5,460 nucleotides of DNA, taken from Atopobiaceae bacterium (GTDB taxonomy: Bacteria > Actinomycetota > Coriobacteriia > Coriobacteriales > Atopobiaceae). Shown here in pieces: positions 1 to 5,460 of this stretch; positions within the stretch are counted from its first letter, which is position 1, and each line of letters starts with the position of its first letter. The translations under genes and the position numbers were made by a program. The stretch spans positions 1-5,460 of the forward strand of contig JAFUBJ010000534.1 of the NCBI GenBank assembly GCA_017460265.1, written 5' to 3'. The notes under the pieces were generated by a model that saw only the letters and a program-made list of their open reading frames with translations, was not told the DNA's origin and did not search any database.

Positions 1-1519
1 CGTCGGAGGCGCCCGCCTCTTCGGCTGCGCCGGACCCGGTCCCTCGTTCTTCGACGGTGAGCAGCGCCTCCTGAGTGATGGCAGCGGCTGCCCGGATGCC
101 TGCGAGCTGCGACAGGTCAATGGTTATGTGACGCCTTTCGGCCTCGGCCTGCGCAGCCAGCAGCTCGTCAATGGCCTTGTCGATGATCTTGCCCACATAG
201 GCAGCAACGGCTCGATCCTTGAGAGGATAGGCATAGTCAAGGCGCGCGCGTAGCTTGGCGTCAACGGCATGCATGATGGCGCCCAGCTCGGAACTGCGTC
301 CCGTCGCGCTGAACAGGAGGTGACGCCTCCACCGACCGTTGCGACAGGTATAGGTCTCTATGGGGGTCAGGTGCACCACGCAGTTGGGGTGTGGTTCGGG
401 TTCGTAGAACACTGCCGACGAGAACATGGTGTAGGTCTCGGCGGAGGGGCTGCCGTAGAGTCCTTCCACAAAATCGGTCTTGCGACGGCGCGAACAGTGC
501 ACGACCAGTGCGCGGAACGTCTCGCAGGCAATGGTGCGCAGCTCGTCGGGGTGGTCCCTAAAGAGCCGAGCGCCGCACGGCTGATAGCTCGAGCACTCGT
601 TGAGAGACGCAAGAAGTGCATCGTCGTCAGGGGTCGTGTGCTCGGGCAGGACATCCTGCTTTCGTTCGAGCCCCGCTTTTCTCAGCGTGTCCTCTTCTGC
701 CTGCAGCAACGTGAGCACATGTTGCTGCATGCCACCCGCCCTCTCGGCTATGTGCGAAGGGTCAAGCTGGTGGTAGACCACGTAGTCGTGAATCCATTTC
801 CTCAGATATGAGCCAAACGTCGACCCCATGGCCGCGTCGGTTGCGCCAAAGGCGTCTTTGAACGCCGTGAGGTCGGCCAGCCCTTGCTCCCCCGGGGTCG
901 TGCCCACGCCACATAGCAGCTCATACACATGGAGGAAGGCAAACGAGAGTGGCGCCTCGGGCATCTCGCCCTTGCGCACGCGCGTCCGCCACGAAAAGTA
1001 GCCTCGTAGCTGCGTGAGCGTCATGGAGCTGTAGGTAGGGAAGTACTGGGAGTACGTGCCTTGGAAGTCGTAGTCGTCCTCGAAGTCTTCCATGAGGCGT
1101 GCCTGCTCGTAAAAGAGCCGATTTGCCGAACGCGTGCCATAGGCAAGCGCTCCACGCCACGAGGCCGACGCCGTGGTGGGCTGTGCACCGGCAAGCTCGC
1201 GCAGCTGGTAGTAGCGCTCGGGAATCTTCTCGTGGGTCTGCTGCTGCTCACGTGGGGTGGTGGGCGTTTGGCCAAACGACAGCTGCTGCTGTTGGGGTTT
1301 CCGAGTGCGAGGGAAGGGCTGCTCGTCGGGGGTGTAATCGGTCCGCGGAAGGTCGCTGAGCCGCGGGCGTCCGTTCTTGCTGCGCTCCATTCGCTCGCGC
1401 AGCTGCTTACCCGTCTGAATGATGGGCTGGTCCGAATAGGTGCGCGAGGTAAAGGTGACGCTTTCGCGCAGACGTCGGTTGTCCAGCAGCTCTTGCAAGA
1501 TCTTGTCGATGTCTGGCAT
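1..1519 (-). CDS. TerB N-terminal domain (TerB_N) family protein, 3' end cut off by the window edge
   Basis: An unbroken minus-strand frame gives 506 codons from an ATG at 1519 to the left edge with no stop, so the C-terminus lies outside the window. The start is well fixed: an in-frame TGA lies two codons upstream (1525-1523) and a GGGGG-type ribosome binding site sits six bases before the ATG. Residues 1-60 are charged; 60-100 are a Pro/Gln-rich, probably disordered linker. Residues 100-300 resemble the TerB_N domain: IPERYYQLRELAG (99-111), LFYEQARLMEDFEDDY (135-150), QYFPTYSSMTLTQLRGYFSW (158-177), then an FLHVYELL helix (195-202). A middle part (310-460) contains ETYTMFSSAVFY and ETYTCRNGRW. 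Residues 464-490 (ITIDLSQLAGIRAAA) look like the start of a TerB-C-type region. No signal peptide or membrane helix is seen, so it is probably cytoplasmic. TerB-related domains are linked to tellurite, colicin and phage stress, but the biochemical role is not established. Family assignment is from recalled motifs; a function in defence is inference. Confidence 0.75.
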   Translation of the reverse strand, partial: MPDIDKILQELLDNRRLRESVTFTSRTYSDQPIIQTGKQLRERMERSKNGRPRLSDLPRTDYTPDEQPFPRTRKPQQQQLSFGQTPTTPREQQQTHEKIPERYYQLRELAGAQPTTASASWRGALAYGTRSANRLFYEQARLMEDFEDDYDFQGTYSQYFPTYSSMTLTQLRGYFSWRTRVRKGEMPEAPLSFAFLHVYELLCGVGTTPGEQGLADLTAFKDAFGATDAAMGSTFGSYLRKWIHDYVVYHQLDPSHIAERAGGMQQHVLTLLQAEEDTLRKAGLERKQDVLPEHTTPDDDALLASLNECSSYQPCGARLFRDHPDELRTIACETFRALVVHCSRRRKTDFVEGLYGSPSAETYTMFSSAVFYEPEPHPNCVVHLTPIETYTCRNGRWRRHLLFSATGRSSELGAIMHAVDAKLRARLDYAYPLKDRAVAAYVGKIIDKAIDELLAAQAEAERRHITIDLSQLAGIRAAAAITQEALLTVEERGTGSGAAEEAGASD

Positions 1520-1523
1520 TGGT

Positions 1524-1532
1524 CACCCCCTC
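1524..1532 (-). promoter_or_regulatory. Ribosome binding site of the TerB_N gene
   Basis: Read on the minus strand this is GAGGGGGTG, with its G run ending six bases before the ATG at 1519. It is purine-rich and can pair with the 16S rRNA tail. Together with the in-frame TGA at 1525-1523 it decides the start codon, because no earlier in-frame start is possible. Confidence 0.7.
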
Positions 1533-1548
1533 GCTCGTGCAGTTTTCT

Positions 1549-1577
1549 ATTGTAGCGCGAACAGGTGTTTCTGTCAG
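1549..1577 (-). promoter_or_regulatory. Sigma70-type promoter driving the TerB_N gene
   Basis: On the minus strand, CTGACA (1577-1572) is followed by a 17-base spacer and then TACAAT (1554-1549). Each hexamer matches the housekeeping consensus (TTGACA / TATAAT) at five of six positions, and the spacing is optimal. Transcription would begin near 1541-1543, giving a leader of about 22-24 bases that just contains the ribosome binding site. No operator or terminator is obvious in so short a leader. The promoter is seen directly as a sequence pattern; its activity is inferred. Confidence 0.72.
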
Positions 1578-1639
1578 GCCTTGTATGCCTTGCTTACCAA
1601 TGGGGAACTTGCGGAAGCGAAGGTGCCCCGCATCTCAAG

Positions 1640-1673
1640 ACGTATTATAGAAATGATGCTACACATACGTATT
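1640..1673. repeat. Short ACGTAT repeats in the purL leader/promoter
   Basis: ACGTATT occurs at 1640-1646 and again at 1667-1673, a direct repeat with a 27-base offset. The second copy is part of the perfect 8-base palindrome ATACGTAT (1665-1672), so the two sites also form an inverted ACGTAT/ATACGT pair. The first copy overlaps the putative purL -10 element; the second lies between the presumed transcription start and the ribosome binding site. This placement would suit a repressor, but the repeats are short and could be chance in an AT-rich patch. Confidence 0.35.
1643..1648 (+). promoter_or_regulatory. Putative -10 element of purL
   Basis: TATTAT matches the TATAAT consensus at five of six positions and lies in the only AT-rich block ahead of purL. 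Transcription would start near 1655, giving a leader of about 35 bases. No recognisable -35 hexamer is found at 15-19 bases upstream (the sequence there is close to AAGGTG), and there is no TGn extension, so the promoter may be weak or activator-dependent, or misplaced. On the opposite strand the overlapping bases 1649-1644 read TATAAT exactly. Confidence 0.4.
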
Positions 1674-1675
1674 TG

Positions 1676-1683
1676 AAAGGTGG
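1676..1683 (+). promoter_or_regulatory. Ribosome binding site of purL
   Basis: AAAGGTGG ends six bases before the ATG at 1690, normal Shine-Dalgarno spacing. It supports the ATG at 1690, from which the protein opens with VYVEKKPGFDVEARQLL, the usual beginning of this FGAM synthase type, so no alternative start is needed. Confidence 0.7.
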
Positions 1684-4600
1684 CCGTACATGGTCTTCCG
1701 CGTTTATGTAGAGAAGAAGCCCGGCTTTGACGTCGAGGCCCGTCAGCTCCTTGCAGAGCTGCAGGACATTCTTGGCATCTCTGCCCTTACCAACCTCCGC
1801 CTTATCAACCGCTATGACGTGGAGGGCATCTCGCGCGAGCTCTTTGAGCAGTGCGTCCCCACGGTCTTTTCTGAGCCGCAGTCCGACGACGCGAGCGAGG
1901 CCATGCCCGACGCCAACGGTGCGCAGGTTTTTGCGGTTGAGTTCCTCCCCGGCCAGTTTGACCAGCGCGCGGATTCCGCAAGCGAGTGCATCCAGCTCAT
2001 CAGCCAGGGCGAGCGCCCGGCGGTGCTCTCCGCCAAGGTGTACTACCTCGAGGGCGCCCTCACCGACGCTGATGTGGAGGCCATCAAGCACTACGTCATC
2101 AACCCCGTCGAGGCACGCGAGGCGTCGCTGGCCGAGCGCGACACCCTGAAGATGGAGTATCCCAAGCCGCCCATGGTCGAAACCCTTGACGGCTTCCTTG
2201 AGCTTGACCAAGCTGGTCTTGCCGCCTTCATGGAGGAGCGCGGCCTGGCGATGGACCTTGCGGACATCACCTTCTGCCAGCAGTACTTTGCGAGCGAGGG
2301 CCGCACCCCCACCATCACCGAGATCAAGATGATCGACACCTACTGGTCTGACCACTGCCGCCACACCACGTTTGGCACGGTGCTTGAGGACGTCACCATC
2401 GACGACGCGGCCGTGCGAGAGGCGTTTGCCCGCTACCTGGCCATGCGCGACGAGCTTGGCCGCTCCGAGCGCCCAGTGACGCTGATGGACATGGGCACGC
2501 TGGGCGCCAAGTGGCTCACGCATACAGGCGAGCTGAAGAACCTGGACGAGTCCGAAGAGATCAACGCCTGCACCGTCAAGGTGAAGGTGGATGTCAACGG
2601 CACGGACGAGGACTGGCTCTTCCTCTTCAAGAACGAGACCCACAACCACCCGACCGAGATCGAGCCTTTCGGTGGCGCGGCTACCTGCATCGGTGGCGCT
2701 ATCCGTGACCCGCTCTCAGGCCGCAGCTACGTGTATCAGGCCATGCGCGTCACCGGCGCGTCTGACCCGCTCGTTCCCGTGGCCGACACCATTCCCGGCA
2801 AGTTGCCGCAGCGCAAGCTGGTAACTACGGCCGCCGCGGGCTACTCCTCCTACGGCAACCAGATTGGCCTGGCAACTGGCCAGGTCAACGAGCTCTCCCA
2901 CCCGGGCTACATGGCCAAGCGCATGGAGATCGGCGCCGTGGTGGGCGCTACGCCGGCCAAGAACGTGCGCCGCGAGTGCCCCGCGCCTGGCGACGTCATC
3001 GTGCTTCTGGGCGGCCGCACCGGCCGTGACGGCATCGGCGGTGCCACCGGCAGCTCCAAGGCCCACAAGCTGGAGAGCCTCGAGACCTGCGGCGCCGAGG
3101 TGCAGAAGGGCAACGCGCCCGTCGAGCGCAAGCTGCAACGCCTCTTCCGTCGCGAGGACGCCTGCCGCCTCATCAAACGCTGCAACGACTTTGGCGCCGG
3201 CGGCGTGAGCGTGGCCATCGGTGAGCTGGCCGACGGCCTGTTCATCGACCTCAACAAGGTTCCCAAGAAGTACGAGGGACTTGACGGCACCGAGCTTGCC
3301 ATCTCCGAGAGCCAAGAGCGCATGGCCGTTGCCTTGGCGCCGGAGGACGTGGCCGAGTTCATCGGCTATGCCCACGAGGAGAACCTCGAGGCGACTGAGG
3401 TCGCGACCGTGACGGCCGAGCCGCGCCTGCGCATGGTGTGGGACGGCGAGACCATCGTGGACGTGAGCCGCGAGTTCCTCAACTCCAACGGCGCCCCTAA
3501 GCATCAGGGCGTGCATGTGACCGAGCAGGGTGCCTATACAGGTGTCAACCTGCCGGGCGACACTTTCGCAGACAAGATGGAGGCGCTGGTCACCGACATC
3601 AACGTGGCCTCCAACAAGGGCCTCTCCGAGCGCTTTGACTCCACCATCGGCGCTGCCACCGTGCTCATGCCGTTTGGCGGCCGCACGCAGCTGACGCCGT
3701 CGATGGCGATGGCCGCCAAGCTTCCGGTGCTGGGCGAGACCACCACGTGCTCGGGCATGGCCTGGGGCTTCAACCCCTACCTCATGAGCGCCGACCAGTT
3801 CCACGGCGCGTATTGCTCGGTGGTGGAGAGCGTCGCGCGCCTGGTGGCTGCGGGCTTCCATCATGAGGACGCCTACCTTACCTTCCAGGAGTATTTCGAG
3901 CGCCTGCGCGACGTGCCCGAGCGATGGGGCAAGCCGGTTGCGGCGGTGCTGGGTGCCCTCATGGCCCAGGCGGACCTGGGCATCGGCGCCATTGGCGGAA
4001 AGGACTCCATGTCCGGCAGCTTTGAGGATCTGGACGTTCCACCCACGCTGGTCTCGTTTGCCACCGCGGTGGGCAACGTCGCCCGCGTGACCTCGCCCGA
4101 GTTCAAGGGCTCGGGACATCGCGTGGTGGCCGTGGTGCCGAAGTACGGCGAGGATGGCGTCACGCCCGAGGCAGGCTCCTTCAAGGCTGCCCTTGACGTG
4201 ATCGAGGGCCTCATTGGCAGCGGCGCCGCGCTGGCCGTTGCCACGCCGGGCTACGGTGGCGTGGCCGAGACGCTCTTCAAGATGTGCGTGGGCAACCGGC
4301 TGGGCATCGAGGCTGAGCCCAGCTATACGGCCGATGCGCTCTTTGGCCTTGCCTACGGCAGCTTTGTGGTTGAGCTTGCGGATGACGCCGTGGTGGACAA
4401 CGCCTCTGACCTCGTTACCATTGCCGCGCTCGGCGTGACCACCGACGTGTACCAGATGGTTGCCTGCGGCGAGACGCTCGACCTCGCGCCACTGCAGGAG
4501 GCGTGGGAGGCCAAGCTTGAGCCGGTCTTCCCGTATCGCCGTGCGGGCGAGGCCGTGGAGGCTCCCAGCTTCCGCATTGCCGAGCAGGGCATCACGCGCG

Positions 4601-4962
4601 CCGCTCCCAAGATTGGCCTGGCGCGTCCGCGTGTCATCATCCCGGTCTTCCCGGGCAACAACTGCGAGTACGACTCTGCGCGCGCCTTCGAGCGTGCCGG
4701 CGCCGATGCGCACGTGCTTGTCATCAACAACCTGACGCCTGAGGCGGTTGCCGAGAGCACGGCCCAGCTGGTGGAGGAGATTCGCAAGAGCCAGATCATC
4801 ATGATTCCCGGAGGCTTCTCCGGCGGCGACGAGCCCGATGGCTCTGCCAAGTTCATCACGGCCTTCTTCCGCGCCCCGGCGGTGACCGAGGCGGTGCGCG
4901 ACCTGCTGCAGGCGCGCGACGGCCTGATGCTCGGCATCTGCAACGGTTTCCAGGCCCTCATC

Positions 4963-4965
4963 TAG
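4963..4965 (+). other. purL: In-frame amber (TAG) codon inside purL
   Basis: The context is GICNGFQALI-stop-LGLVPYGDIR. Homologues, as I recall them, have lysine here (GFQALIKLGL), so AAG to TAG, or CAG to TAG, is a one-base change. It is the only in-frame stop between 1690 and 5419, and both sides show the same GC-rich codon choice and family-like protein sequence. No compensating start codon with a ribosome binding site follows: the first downstream ATG (4999) is preceded by CGGCGACATCCGCGCC, which has no Shine-Dalgarno match. Confidence 0.9.
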
Positions 4966-5421
4966 CTTGGTCTCGTTCCCTACGGCGACATCCGCGCCAT
5001 GGATGATGCCTGCCCCACGCTCACCTTCAACACCATCGGACGCCACCAGAGCCGTCTGGTGCGCACGCGCGTGGCCAGCGACCTTTCGCCGTGGCTGTCC
5101 CAGTGCCAGGTGGACGACATCCACACTATCGCGATCAGCCATGGCGAGGGCCGCTTCGTGGCCTCTGACGAGCTGATTGCCCAGCTCGCGGCTTCTGGCC
5201 AGATTGCCACGCAGTACGTGGACGAGCAGGGCGTGCCGTCGCTTGACCTCAACGTGAATCCCAACGGCTCCAAGCTCGCCATCGAGGGCATCACCAGCCC
5301 CGACGGCCGCGTGCTGGGCAAGATGGGCCACACCGAGCGCTACAGCGCTGGCACCTTCAAGAACGTCCCGGGCAATCCCTACCAGCCGCTCTTTGCGGGA
5401 GGCGTTGCCTACTTCGCGTAA
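4966..5421 (+). other. purL: Orphaned C-terminal part of the PurL glutaminase domain
   Basis: These 151 sense codons plus TAA continue the purL frame after the amber codon. The translation keeps LGLVPYGDIR, NTIGRHQSRLV, the ISHGEGRF segment and GHTERY with the H-x-E pair of class I glutamine amidotransferases, and ends in the family-like NPYQPLFAGGVAYFA. Without readthrough it would not be translated, since it has no good start of its own. It is not a separate PurQ: the nucleophilic cysteine and the oxyanion region lie upstream of the stop. The intact conservation argues that the interruption is recent, artefactual or tolerated. Confidence 0.8.
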
Positions 5422-5443
5422 GGGTTGCGCACTTTTCAACCTC

Positions 5444-5450
5444 AGGGAGG
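5444..5450 (+). promoter_or_regulatory. Possible ribosome binding site of a gene beyond the right edge
   Basis: AGGGAGG lies 22 bases after the purL TAA and ten bases before the window ends. No ATG, GTG or TTG follows within the window, so the start would lie just outside, at slightly long spacing. No convincing terminator separates it from purL, so the next gene could be cotranscribed. It could also be a chance purine run. Confidence 0.35.
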
Positions 5451-5460
5451 CCCCACTGGC

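Larger units (their letters stand above)
1690..5421 (+). pseudogene. purL: purL, single-chain phosphoribosylformylglycinamidine (FGAM) synthase, interrupted by an in-frame amber stop
   Basis: FGAM synthase performs the fourth step of de novo purine synthesis: formylglycinamide ribonucleotide, glutamine and ATP give FGAM, glutamate, ADP and phosphate, in the cytoplasm. An N-terminal PurS-like region (about 1-150) is followed by a linker with YWSDHCRHTTF (218-228). The first synthase half has NETHNHPTEIEPFGGAA (315-331) and NDFGAGGVSVA (499-509); the second has GGKDSMSG (769-776). The glutaminase domain starts near 979 (RPRVIIPVFPGNNCEYDSAR), with PGGFSGGDE (1040-1048) and the nucleophile Cys1084 in GICNGFQ. 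TAG at 4963-4965 (codon 1092) then interrupts the frame, which continues unchanged to TAA at 5419-5421. The downstream part carries H1214 and E1216 (GHTER), the likely catalytic partners. Read through, the protein is about 1243 residues, normal for this type; as written it stops at 1091 (CDS 1690-4965). The product would keep the synthase core and could perhaps use free ammonia, but should not hydrolyse glutamine. Family identity is very secure; true pseudogene status is not, since one base error would explain it. Confidence 0.9.

Noticed and set aside
269..811. A 180-codon plus-strand open frame
   Set aside because: It lies antisense to the TerB_N gene, whose minus-strand translation shows family motifs; the plus-strand product has none and no good ribosome binding site.
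1061..1555. A 164-codon plus-strand open frame
   Set aside because: It overlaps the start of the TerB_N gene and its ribosome binding site on the other strand, and its translation is Leu/Gly/Arg-rich without a recognisable motif.
1520..1689. Purine riboswitch or PurR-box pair ahead of purL
   Set aside because: The leader from the likely start is only about 35 bases, too short for the aptamer. The single CGAAC at 1558-1562 has no inverted partner nearby and falls in the spacer of the TerB_N promoter.
1645..2649. A 334-codon minus-strand open frame over the start of purL
   Set aside because: Same codon-aligned shadow as the 907-codon frame, separated from it only by the TCA at 2716-2718; no domain seen.
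4999..5421. A separate small PurQ-like gene starting at the ATG at 4999
   Set aside because: No Shine-Dalgarno sequence precedes that ATG and the piece lacks the nucleophilic cysteine; it is the tail of purL.
2716..5439. A 907-codon open frame on the minus strand, antisense to purL
   Set aside because: It is codon-aligned with purL, so stops could come only from TTA, CTA or TCA sense codons, which this GC-rich gene nearly lacks. The translation is low-complexity (rich in H, A, G, R, L) with no recognisable domain, whereas the sense strand is clearly purL.
5422..5442. Terminator hairpin after purL
   Set aside because: GGTTG (5423-5427) can pair with CAACC (5437-5441), but the stem is five base pairs, the loop nine, and no T tract follows.

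Overview
The window looks like a piece of a high-GC chromosome, probably from a coriobacterial actinobacterium of the Olsenella/Atopobium/Collinsella kind. This is inferred from three things: GC-rich third codon positions, a single-chain FGAM synthase of the kind otherwise typical of Clostridia, streptococci and bifidobacteria, and a TerB_N-family accessory protein. I had no database, so the taxon is a guess.

Layout. Two genes are transcribed divergently from a 170-base intergenic region. Bases 1-1519 hold one continuous reading frame on the minus strand, running off the left edge. It is the first 506 residues of a protein with a TerB N-terminal-type domain, whose biochemical role is not established. 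Bases 1520-1689 hold the control region: a well-formed sigma70-type promoter for the TerB_N gene, an AT-rich block with overlapping -10-like elements on both strands, short ACGTAT repeats, and a ribosome binding site for each gene. Bases 1690-5421 hold purL, encoding phosphoribosylformylglycinamidine (FGAM) synthase of de novo purine synthesis. A possible ribosome binding site near the right edge suggests another plus-strand gene just outside.

The striking feature is an in-frame amber TAG at 4963-4965 inside purL. It falls eight codons after the nucleophilic cysteine of the glutaminase domain. The same frame then runs on, well conserved, for another 151 sense codons to a TAA at 5419-5421, and includes the H-x-E pair needed for glutamine hydrolysis. 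As written, the gene makes a 1091-residue protein without a working glutaminase. The expected product is about 1243 residues. The reading is a very recent nonsense mutation, a base-call error, or, less likely, amber suppression or readthrough.

The two genes have no evident functional link. purL is a housekeeping gene with strongly biased codon use. The TerB_N gene has looser codon use and looks like an accessory gene, possibly part of a stress or anti-phage cluster continuing to the left. I do not see a clearly new multi-gene system in this window.
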